Shown: in pieces, positions 57,477 through 64,000 of the stretch
Numbering within the stretch: the first letter of the stretch is position 1
Layout of the letters: every line of letters begins with the position of its first letter
Assembly: GCA_026169375.1 (NCBI GenBank)
Contig: JAPFCR010000036.1
Span: 62,001-126,000, forward strand
Origin: Sporosarcina sp.
GTDB lineage: Bacteria > Bacillota > Bacilli > Bacillales_A > Planococcaceae
Length of the DNA: 64,000 nt
Direction: 5' to 3'
Program-made: the position numbers and the translations under genes
The notes under the pieces: model-generated
What the model saw: only the letters and a program-made list of their open reading frames with translations
Told to the model about the DNA's origin: nothing
Databases searched by the model: none

Positions 57477-57587
57477 TTACCACCCTTTCTTCTTTCTTGG
57501 GCCGGTGCATTTTTGAGATACCTTTGGATATACCTGTACCGATACTAAAATTTCAGTAAGCGCCGCCTCAATCTGATTCATATTCAT
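57477..57587 (-). CDS. 36-residue small frame upstream of the UvrA-like gene, possible leader peptide
   Basis: ATG at 57587 with AGAGGTG five to six bases upstream, reading MNMNQIEAALTEILVS and ending GPRKKKGW. Its TAA ends one base before the ATG of the UvrA-like gene, so translation of the two should be coupled. TATAAT lies about 25 bases before the start on the minus strand. It could be a leader peptide that controls the ATPase or a small partner protein. The basic C-terminus (RKKKG) would suit ribosome pausing. No family recognised. Confidence 0.5.
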   Translation of the reverse strand: MNMNQIEAALTEILVSVQVYPKVSQKCTGPRKKKGW

Positions 57588-57738
57588 ACGATCACCTCTA
57601 CACTTTCATTATAAAACAAATACACATAAAAAAACATCGGTTTTAACCCGTTGAAATTATCTCAACTTTACTCATAAATAGATATGGATTATATTTACTT
57701 TCAAAAATTAATCATCCTATGTTATTGAAACAAAGAAA

Positions 57739-57769
57739 TTGCAAAATTATAACGAAAACGTTATAATTT
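57739..57769 (+). promoter_or_regulatory. Promoter and operator of the toxin-antitoxin operon
   Basis: TTGCAA (57739-57744) and TATAAT (57762-57767) are 17 bases apart, an ideal sigma-A promoter. A perfect inverted repeat of 11-base arms, AAATTATAACG (57744-57754) and CGTTATAATTT (57759-57769), covers the spacer and the -10 box. This is where a HigA-type antitoxin would repress its own operon. Confidence 0.75.
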
Positions 57770-57808
57770 ATATGTATTGCTCATCAAAGAGAAAGTAGAG
57801 GGCATAAT

Positions 57809-58189
57809 ATGGATTATGAGGTAATCTTTTTTGAAGATAGTCGTGGGTTTTCTCCTGTAAAAGATTTTTTAGATAAACTTCAAGAACAAGCTGCTCATGA
57901 TAAGCATGCTAGACAATTGTTAAAATAAGTCGTGTTTTATATTGAAGTTCTAGAAAGAACAGGCAGTCGTTCCGGCTTGCCTTATACAAAACATATCGGC
58001 AATAGCATTTGGGAATTACGTCCACATAAACATAGAATATTTTTCTTTATGTGGGATGGTAACCAAATTGTGTTACTACATGCTTTTGAGAAAAAAACTA
58101 AAAAGACACCAATACAGGAAATTCAAAAAGCTCAAAAAGAGATGCATGACTGGATTAACAACGGCAGAAAACGTTCAACAGGAGAATAA
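57809..58189 (+). pseudogene. RelE/HigB-type toxin (phage Gp49-like family), interrupted by one stop codon
   Basis: From the ATG at 57809 the frame reads MDYEVIFFEDSRGFSPVKDF, reaches LLK, meets TAA at 57926-57928, and continues in the same frame as VVFYIEVLERTGSRSGLPYT, SIWELRPHKHRIFFF and NQIVLLHAFEKKTKKTP. These are the hallmarks of Gp49/HigB-type mRNA interferases (the arginine in ELRPHKHR and the HAFxKKTxKTP end). One CAA-to-TAA change would explain the break. The downstream part alone lacks the first strand and helix, so the toxin is probably inactive. Confidence 0.82.
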
Positions 58190-58202
58190 CTCAAACGACG
58201 AA

Positions 58203-58225
58203 GAGGGAGATAACACTTCTCCCTC
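58203..58225 (+). other. Hairpin between toxin and antitoxin genes
   Basis: GAGGGAG (58203-58209) pairs with CTCCCTC (58219-58225). It may reduce read-through or shield translation between the two genes. Confidence 0.5.
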
Positions 58226-58313
58226 CACTAAAAAAGAGCCTCAACAATTTATTTCAACATTTATACTTTATCATCAGGAACATTCAATTTTGAATGGAAA
58301 GGAGGGTTCCCAG

Positions 58314-58604
58314 ATGAAATGGGCTGACTATAAAAAACAAATTACCAGTTTGAATCAATCTGAAATTGATCAAATTGAAATTGTCGCCCAACTTGTTCAG
58401 CGTAGGATTCAGCTTGGCTTAACCCAACAAGAATTGGCGGATAAATCTCATTTGAAACAAGCTGCCATCGCACGTTTAGAACGAGAAAGTGCCACACCAA
58501 GACTCGACACATTAGAGAAAGTGGCTGGAGCGTTAGGACTTAAAGTTGCTTTAGTAGAAGATCATACATTTTCCAACGAAGCACAAGAAATAGAACATAT
58601 TTGA
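58314..58604 (+). CDS. HigA/Xre-type antitoxin
   Basis: 96 residues from the ATG at 58314, preceded by AAAGGAGGG. A helix-turn-helix spans about 28-80 (RIQLGLTQQELADKSHLKQA, AIARLERES, RLDTLEKVAGALG). It is the DNA-binding antitoxin partner of the broken toxin upstream and probably binds the 11-base inverted repeat before the operon. The order toxin first, antitoxin second is that of HigBA. Confidence 0.88.
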   Translation: MKWADYKKQITSLNQSEIDQIEIVAQLVQRRIQLGLTQQELADKSHLKQAAIARLERESATPRLDTLEKVAGALGLKVALVEDHTFSNEAQEIEHI

Positions 58605-58645
58605 CATTCTGGTCACTTTACTACTATCGTCAAATCATCTTTTAA

Positions 58646-58680
58646 AAACATCCTTTGATTATGTTAATCGAAGGATGTTT
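58646..58680 (+). terminator. Terminator of the toxin-antitoxin operon
   Basis: AAACATCCTT (58646-58655) pairs with AAGGATGTTT (58671-58680), extended by GATT/AATC inside, and ends in TTTA. The following stretch to 58890 shows no gene. Confidence 0.8.
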
Positions 58681-58896
58681 TATCGTACATAGGAATTTGT
58701 AAGATGAACAAAAGGTCAACATCAATATCATTAAGACTGTCAAAGATATTCATTTTAAAATAAGCAATCAAACGTATACTTCTTTTTTATTAGTGAATCT
58801 AACAAAGCTGGATAATTTTAGCCATCTTCTTTTAAGTTCTTCCTAACACGCTTCATCATTTCTTTATATGAACGTTTAGGCAAAAGAGCGTTTAAT

Positions 58897-58949
58897 AAAA
58901 AGTAACCATCTCATCTACTTAGGCCGTAGCGGAGGGAGGTTACTTTTTT
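58897..58949 (-). terminator. Terminator hairpin at the 3' end of the holin-like toxin gene
   Basis: AAAAAGTAACC (58897-58907) pairs with GGTTACTTTTTT (58938-58949), with T-runs on both strands. It overlaps the last codons of the small toxin gene, a place where such loci often have a convergent antisense RNA. Confidence 0.7.
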
Positions 58950-59050
58950 CTATTGATGACAATCGCGATGATTGCCACCAAAGCCGTTAAGCTCGTGGCT
59001 AAAAACACAGCAAATTGAAAAAGCATATTCATTGCATCGTATGTCATCAT
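58940..59050 (-). CDS. Putative holin-like toxin, type I toxin-antitoxin family
   Basis: 36 residues, MMTYDAMNMLFQFAVFLATS followed by LTALVAIIAIVINRKK: a short polar start, one membrane helix and a basic end. This is the layout of the holin-like toxin family found throughout Firmicutes (relatives of TxpA/BsrG-type peptides), which damage the membrane when not silenced by an antisense RNA. AAAGGGGGTG precedes the tandem ATG codons. Its gene is too short for routine gene finding. Confidence 0.78.
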   Translation of the reverse strand: MMTYDAMNMLFQFAVFLATSLTALVAIIAIVINRKK

Positions 59051-59166
59051 ATGAACACCCCCTTTCTTGCAAGGGAGTGCCAACCGCCCATCCACTATAT
59101 GTAGCTGCAACTACTATTCTGTCATGTTATTAGGATAACTGTCATTTATTTCATTAAAGGAAAGGG

Positions 59167-59376
59167 TCATCGCATTCTTTTATGTATCCGTCCCCACTGT
59201 CGTTTAATTTGTTGTCTAATCATGCTTTTGGTCTTTAATTGTTTCATCTTCTGATGCGCTTCTTTAGCATATGGAGTAAAATTTAATTTCCATTAGTAAG
59301 AGTGACTGTCATTGAAACCATCAGGAATTTCACGTTTATTACAACTAATGCGTTTGTTTGCATGACTGTTACTCAT
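59167..59376 (-). pseudogene. Small basic protein gene interrupted by one TAA
   Basis: The minus strand from ATG 59376 reads MSNSHANKRISCNKREIPDG and FNDSHSY, then TAA at 59293-59295, then in the same frame WKLNFTPYAKEAHQKMKQLK and IRQQIKRQWGRIHKRMR to a TGA at 59167. Seventy codons in one frame with a single stop suggest a nonsense mutation. The Lys/Arg-rich C-terminal half could be nucleic-acid binding, perhaps a transposase or phage remnant. No ribosome binding site is seen. Confidence 0.4.
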
Positions 59377-59435
59377 TGCTATTAAGGTTGTGAAATCCGG
59401 TATATAGTTTCTTACCGTTTTTCAGAGGACATGTT

Positions 59436-59828
59436 TTATAATTTCATGTACGCGTTGAAATGTTTTTCTAAAAACACAAGAAATCGTTCGTCATCAAAAT
59501 CGTAAGGGACATTCTTCCAAAATGAGAAATGTACTGCATCGTAATTCCCATTGGAGAGATAATCTAATTTATAATTATTTCTTCCTTTTTTATCCATTTG
59601 TGTAGCTTTGACATCAGCATCGATAATAGCACCTCTACAATGATCCATAGAAACATGAAACACCTTTGGATTATCATCTAGCTTCATCCATCTTTTGTCT
59701 CTATTTCCCACCAACACTTCTCTACGGTTAGGATTGTTCCCCCTTCTCGATTCACAAATCCTTGCTGACGGATAATATCTTTTAATAACCTTCAAGAAAT
59801 CATCTTTGATATTAATCTCTTTATTCAT
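59436..59828 (-). CDS. Uncharacterised protein
   Basis: 130 residues starting MNKEINIKDDFLKVIKRYYP, with AAAGAGAGG upstream. It is mixed alpha/beta by pattern, has the central block GNRDKRWMKLDDNPKVFHVS and ends with aromatic residues (DAVHFSFWKNVPYDF, FLEKHFNAYMKL). No membrane segment or signal. I do not recognise a family; the surroundings (toxin genes, decayed frames, the DptH-like gene) suggest accessory DNA. The gap 59829-60100 shows only a short plus-strand coding-like fragment without start. Confidence 0.65.
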   Translation of the reverse strand: MNKEINIKDDFLKVIKRYYPSARICESRRGNNPNRREVLVGNRDKRWMKLDDNPKVFHVSMDHCRGAIIDADVKATQMDKKGRNNYKLDYLSNGNYDAVHFSFWKNVPYDFDDERFLVFLEKHFNAYMKL

Positions 59829-60100
59829 AAAACAAAACCTCTCTTTAACATTTAATGGATAGGATACACTTAGTTAGACACCGGAGTTAAATAACGTAGT
59901 GTTAGATAAGATAAATTTAAAGTGAAACATTGGTCTGATAAAGTAGAAAATTTATATATTTACAAAACTACATTCATTATTGAAGGTGAAAAGCAAGAAT
60001 TCGTCCATGGTTTCTTATAAAAAGAGAAGGAAGAGCGATCTTATTAAGCCACCATTTCATCCCTTCTATATTTAAAGATCCCTTCTTTATTCCTAATTCA

Positions 60101-60390
60101 TTAAATAATAAACTGTGGATTCAAAACCTTCTCCAAATACCACCACTCTTCAACTGGTTCATTAGAAGTAGAGAAATCATAAACTTCACGTAGATGTTCA
60201 GGATTGAATGAATGACTTTCACCAGGCATTAGAAATGCGGGAATCCGGCTATATCTTCCAGCAGCAAAAGCAATCATAGCCAATTTCATACATGTATTTA
60301 CACGAAAAAGTGTCATGAAGAAAATTTATTCTGTTGGGAAGCAATCAGGATTGTAGAACGGAATAACATCTAAAAAATACCAGTCGTTGC
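60101..60390 (-). pseudogene. Decayed frame, unidentified protein
   Basis: The minus strand reads DVIPFYNPDCFPTE, then TAA at 60326-60328, then continues in the same frame IFFMTLFRVNTCMKLAMIAF, PAFLMPGESHSFNPEHLREV and WWYLEKVLNPQFII to the stop at 60101. The ATG at 60316 has no ribosome binding site, so this is more likely the tail of a gene that has lost its start and gained a stop than a real 71-residue protein. Family not recognised. Confidence 0.4.
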
Positions 60391-60420
60391 CATTAATTCG
60401 TATGGAACGACTGGTATTTC
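60376..60420 (-). terminator. Terminator of the 76-residue protein gene
   Basis: ATACCAGTCGTT and AACGACTGGTAT form a perfect 12-base stem followed by TTTTTAG on the minus strand, directly after the stop at 60427. Confidence 0.9.
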
Positions 60421-60426
60421 ACTTCA

Positions 60427-60657
60427 TCATTCATTAAAAAGTTGTTCGAACGCAGCATTCCGTTCTTTTTTAACTTCCTCAGAAGCTAAATCGTACTTTT
60501 TCAGGAGATGGAAGACTTCGTTTAAAGTATCTTGATCACGGTCTTCTTTTAAAAACTGCTGGCACTTTTCATGTAATGCCGTTGGTAAAAATGGCTGTTG
60601 TTCAGCTAATTTTTTCTGAACGTCTTCGAGTGTATGATCAATTGGACAATTGCTCAT
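60427..60657 (-). CDS. Small helical protein, Bacillales group-specific type
   Basis: 76 residues with AAAGGAGAGA before the ATG. Three predicted helices with the conserved-looking stretch ALHEKCQQFLKEDRDQDTLN and EVFHLLKKYDLASEEV. Similar short uncharacterised proteins occur widely in Bacillus-group genomes; function unknown. It has its own terminator and appears intact, unlike its left-hand neighbour. Confidence 0.7.
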   Translation of the reverse strand: MSNCPIDHTLEDVQKKLAEQQPFLPTALHEKCQQFLKEDRDQDTLNEVFHLLKKYDLASEEVKKERNAAFEQLFNE

Positions 60658-60759
60658 GTAAATCTCTCCTTTTTATTTAAGTTGTAATCGTTTTTTAAGG
60701 CATGGTTTTTATCTATCAATTTTTTCTATGCAACTAACTAGATATTCCTGTCATGAAAC

Positions 60760-60803
60760 GATTCTGAATTGTGTCAGATTTGTGTGGTGCACAGGCACAG
60801 CTG
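60760..60803 (-). repeat. Palindromic repeat R6
   Basis: On the minus strand GCTGTGCCTGTGCACCACAC, AAATCTGACACAATTCAGAA. The left arm is close to the family; the right arm is cut short. It begins seven bases beyond the stop of the DptH-like gene. Confidence 0.75.
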
Positions 60804-60809
60804 CTATTT

Positions 60810-63800
60810 TTAGTTCCTTTCGTCCATAGGAGGAACTTTCACAATATATGGTAATGTTTCACTTAATGTTTCGTCTTCCTTTGTAAACTGTCCATTCACT
60901 AGACATTGACCTTTTACTAATTTACGTAAAGACTCTTGGAAATCTCCGCCTAAGTTTCTAGAAATACTTGAAACTTCATTTTCAGCAGGGTTAAAAAATA
61001 TCTTTGTAGCTGCTCCTTGTAATGTAGACAGTTCATCAGATGAGAAATTTGTAAATGTCTGTGTTGCAAACCAAGCAGACCACCCGAATTTTCTTCCTTC
61101 TCTTAAAATCAAATTTGCTGGTGAACCTTCATCAAATGATAAGTTTTGGGCCTCGTCTAAAACGACAGCCACTGGATTATCTTCAGTCTTACTTAAACGG
61201 TAATACCATAAGTCCCACAAAATAAATTCCGTCAATAACTTCTTTATTTCAATTTGCGAGTATCCATCTAACTGAATAATTGTTACTTGACCATCTTCTT
61301 TGAAAAAGTCATCCCACACTTGTTCTGATGAATAATCAAACGGATCTAAATCAATAAATTGAATTAAACGAGATAATATCGAGTTCACAACAGTTTGAGG
61401 TACTCGTTCTAAATTGATAAGTTCTTCTTGAAGTAAATTCATTGTCATTTGACTTCCATGATTTTCGAGCCCATTTTTAATCGCACTGTACAATGCCATT
61501 TCTTGTTGAGGTCCAAATGTACGATAAACTGACCTAAATACTGACATGACACGTCCTGCTGTTTCAACGATAGATTCTAATTCTTCTTTTCCAGAGACGA
61601 TACGTACTCGCCTTGCAAATGGATTAATAGGCATTTTGTTTCTATATACACCATGTTCTTTCAAACAATTTCCTAATCGATCAACAAAATCTTTTTCAAG
61701 TTGAGTTGTTGTATAACTACTAGAATAATCAATTACTAATGCAGGTTGCTTTGCTGAACTTAAATCCATTAAAAGTGATTGAATAAAATAAGTCTTTCCT
61801 TGACCACTTCGCCCACCGATTAAAAGATGACGATTGGGTAAGCTAGGATGACTAAACTCCCAATATCGTGCTAAATCATATTGTGTATATCCAATTAACG
61901 GCCTAGCAATTTTCTTTTGATTTTCTTCTATCGCTACTTGTGTACTGTCTTTTGTTTCTCTAACTTGCTGAACTTCTTCTTTCTCTTCTAGTTCAACCAT
62001 AACGACCGTTTCTGACTCTATGACTTGATTGTCCTGAGGAAGAACGGATGATTCCTTTTCATTTTTTATAGAGTCTTCCAAATTTAAGTCCATATTAATA
62101 TCAGCTTCTATAATTTCATCCATCGATTTTGTTAACCATTCATAACCCATCTGTTCGGGATAATCAAGTATGACAATATTATCTCTGCGTGTACTGCTTT
62201 CGCTATCTTCTTCTTTTTTAAATGAGAAAATAACACCTTCACCAAACGAAGGTAAAGCATTCATAGATATTGTAAACTGACCATTTAACAAACGATGTGC
62301 TATCTGCTCTGTTAACCAAGCTTCATCACCCCAGAACTGTTGCTGCTCCATTTTTTGAGCAACCGTAATCATTCTCTGAGCAAAAAAGTGACGCATAAAC
62401 TGAGATTCGAATGTTGAATCACTTAAGACTTCATGTAATCGATCGTTCAACTCTTTTACTTGACTAATTCCTTTTTCAATCACATTTCCTTTATTATGTC
62501 CAATCTTCACTTCAATCGGATATAAACACAGTATTAGTTGATCTTGCTCGTTAACCTGGAAGCCCATCATAAGTAAATCGTCACTACAGTTTCCACTTCG
62601 CCCGATTGTTTTTCCGGAAAACAATCCTTGCTTTTTATTTAGTTGAATTGCATTCGAAACACGGACTATTTCTTCCATAGATATAGGAATCCAAGTAATA
62701 TTAGGTGCCTTTTCTTTAAAATATTTAAGCGAGAGTTTAACAGCTGATAGAACACTCATTTTTTCACGTTGATCATGAGATTTGTTCTGAATAGCACGTA
62801 GCAACCATTCACCATTAAACACGTTAAACGCTTTAATCGTTTCCTCAATTTCTTTTTGAGTTGTTTTTATCTCACGGCTCTCTAGAAACTGTTTGATAAC
62901 TTGAACATATTGTCTTGATTTATTTGTAACAGTAATCGCATCATACGAATGAGATGAGCTCAGTTGATCACTATAATGAACAATAATTAAATCTTCTTGT
63001 TGTTCCGTAAAATAAAGTAAATCGACTTCTGGATTGATAAAAGTAACCCAGTTCATTTGTTCATATAAATCTTCTAGTAGCTGCTCATTCAATGCATGAA
63101 CACGTGTAGATAATGCAATATCCTTATTGTAAGGATTCAAGCCGTTGGTCATCATATTTGCAACATATTCATTCCACTTAATAATACTTCTTTCAAGTAT
63201 CGTCTCTTTGTTTTCCCACTGATTACCTGTACCAAATCCGATACGATATCCGCCTTCCCTTGTAACTTGTGAAGTCGAAGATGTTAATAATCCATTTAAA
63301 GCCAAACTATCTGGCAAGTCTTGTATCTTTTGCTGAACAACTTCCGACTTCCCATCCATTTTATAAAACGACAGATGCGCATACTCAATCGTATCATCTA
63401 ACGAATAAACAGAATAGCGAATTAAACGTTGTAACTGCTGGAATACGTCTCTTGGTATTTCATATTTATTGTTAAATGATACCCCCTGAAAATAATGTTC
63501 AGCTTCTTCATAGCTGTCCATTTGTTGGAATACTTCAAAGTGACTTACCCTATAACCTCTCATGTAAGCTGATACATCAATCGGTCGAAGAGTATGGAGT
63601 TCTTTTCCTTTCTTAATCTCTTTTAAGTACATATTAATAAGCCCTTTAACAATCTCACGATCATCAGGAATGTTTACAATACTGATTTTTAATGGAGAGT
63701 GCTCACTTATTGCAAATAAGTAAGGATAATACTCATAGAACTGCTCAATCTTCTCTTGTATTAATTGAGCTAAGTATAGATTCGATTCTCCGACATTGAC

Positions 63801-64000
63801 TTCTTCACTTGGACGATAAATTGTCCATTCTGACATACGATCATGGGCTACTGGTTTATACGCAACATCTTCTTCTACAATTAGTGGTGCAAAATGCGAG
63901 TTTTGAATACGTTCAATCGTATTTTTATCGATGTCCTGATCCTTTATTTTCTTCTGAAGTTCTAGCTGATAAGCTACATTCAATGGTGAAAAACTTGTAT
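60810..64000 (-). CDS. dptH: HerA/FtsK-like ATPase, DptH-like, N-terminus beyond the window
   Basis: The frame stays open to the right edge (no stop upstream of the TTG at 63983), so at least 1,063 residues are visible and the start is outside. The C-terminal third is a HerA-type ATPase: Walker A GGRSGQGKT, IDYSSSYT after strand 2, Walker B VAVVLDEAQN, then FATQTFTNF. Around residue 460-490 a PD-(D/E)xK-like pattern, SDDLLMMGF ... CLYPIEVKIG, suggests a nuclease fold inside the protein. The overall arrangement and the RHLLIGGRSGQGKTYFIQ block resemble DptH, the ATPase of phosphorothioation-dependent restriction (DptFGH), which acts with the Dnd modification enzymes. Partners would lie beyond the right edge. 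Other HerA-nuclease defence ATPases remain possible. Confidence 0.65.
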   Translation of the reverse strand, partial: TSFSPLNVAYQLELQKKIKDQDIDKNTIERIQNSHFAPLIVEEDVAYKPVAHDRMSEWTIYRPSEEVNVGESNLYLAQLIQEKIEQFYEYYPYLFAISEHSPLKISIVNIPDDREIVKGLINMYLKEIKKGKELHTLRPIDVSAYMRGYRVSHFEVFQQMDSYEEAEHYFQGVSFNNKYEIPRDVFQQLQRLIRYSVYSLDDTIEYAHLSFYKMDGKSEVVQQKIQDLPDSLALNGLLTSSTSQVTREGGYRIGFGTGNQWENKETILERSIIKWNEYVANMMTNGLNPYNKDIALSTRVHALNEQLLEDLYEQMNWVTFINPEVDLLYFTEQQEDLIIVHYSDQLSSSHSYDAITVTNKSRQYVQVIKQFLESREIKTTQKEIEETIKAFNVFNGEWLLRAIQNKSHDQREKMSVLSAVKLSLKYFKEKAPNITWIPISMEEIVRVSNAIQLNKKQGLFSGKTIGRSGNCSDDLLMMGFQVNEQDQLILCLYPIEVKIGHNKGNVIEKGISQVKELNDRLHEVLSDSTFESQFMRHFFAQRMITVAQKMEQQQFWGDEAWLTEQIAHRLLNGQFTISMNALPSFGEGVIFSFKKEEDSESSTRRDNIVILDYPEQMGYEWLTKSMDEIIEADINMDLNLEDSIKNEKESSVLPQDNQVIESETVVMVELEEKEEVQQVRETKDSTQVAIEENQKKIARPLIGYTQYDLARYWEFSHPSLPNRHLLIGGRSGQGKTYFIQSLLMDLSSAKQPALVIDYSSSYTTTQLEKDFVDRLGNCLKEHGVYRNKMPINPFARRVRIVSGKEELESIVETAGRVMSVFRSVYRTFGPQQEMALYSAIKNGLENHGSQMTMNLLQEELINLERVPQTVVNSILSRLIQFIDLDPFDYSSEQVWDDFFKEDGQVTIIQLDGYSQIEIKKLLTEFILWDLWYYRLSKTEDNPVAVVLDEAQNLSFDEGSPANLILREGRKFGWSAWFATQTFTNFSSDELSTLQGAATKIFFNPAENEVSSISRNLGGDFQESLRKLVKGQCLVNGQFTKEDETLSETLPYIVKVPPMDERN

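Noticed and set aside
59939..60021. Short plus-strand coding-like fragment (VKHWSDKVENLYIYKTTF)
   Set aside because: Only about 30 codons, no ribosome binding site, no recognised family; possible decay product but too little to call.
1..64000. CRISPR arrays, rRNA or tRNA genes
   Set aside because: No regularly spaced direct repeats and no tRNA or rRNA-like sequence were seen on reading; the palindromes at 47-61 kb are irregularly spaced and too few for an array.

Overview
The window looks like a chromosome segment of a low-GC Gram-positive rod of the order Bacillales, most likely a Planococcaceae/Bacillaceae relative. Evidence is the AT-rich sequence, strong AGGAGG-type ribosome binding sites with frequent TTG/GTG starts, the conserved block ysoA-tig-clpX-lonA-ysxC-hemA-hemL, a CdaS-type diadenylate cyclase (known from spore formers), and many genes whose closest known types are from Bacillus. 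No rRNA, tRNA or CRISPR array was seen.

Region 1-10 kb (minus strand) is housekeeping: protein quality control (trigger factor, ClpX, LonA), the ribosome-assembly GTPase YsxC and the first two enzymes of the C5 tetrapyrrole pathway. Compared with Bacillus subtilis, lonB and hemXCDB are missing from this block. Region 10-29 kb is mixed core and accessory: a cell-wall amidase, a DHA2 drug exporter, a cysteine-rich copper-binding protein, a UspA/SulP pair, a YibE/YibF membrane pair, an acyltransferase, a frameshifted glycerate kinase, a tandem pair of 40-residue proteins, a MOSC protein, a peptide transporter, a VLRF1 release-factor-like protein, a nucleotidase and an acetamidase.

Region 29-47 kb is transport and periplasmic-side metabolism: a YfcC carrier, an orphan peptide-type binding lipoprotein, a complete tripartite tricarboxylate transporter (TctC-TctB-TctA) facing its own CitA/CitB-type two-component system, a truncated ribokinase, and an operon that carries its own TatA and TatC together with a Tat-signal subunit and a GMC oxidoreductase that has a four-cysteine cluster. 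A two-gene amidase unit with coupled TTG starts and a chemoreceptor follow.

Region 47-64 kb is accessory. A second TctABC set shares an orientation with a CoA-transferase and a crotonase, suggesting uptake and CoA activation of an unknown carboxylate. From 47.4 to 60.8 kb a family of imperfect palindromes (six copies) sits at the joints between unrelated gene blocks: a transketolase remnant, cdaS, a UvrA-like ABC ATPase, a broken RelE/HigB-type toxin with an intact antitoxin, a holin-like small toxin, and decayed reading frames. The window ends inside a large HerA-type ATPase that resembles DptH of phosphorothioation-dependent restriction, so a defence island probably continues past the right edge. 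At least seven broken genes are visible, most of them between 16 and 61 kb, so the segment appears to be undergoing turnover.
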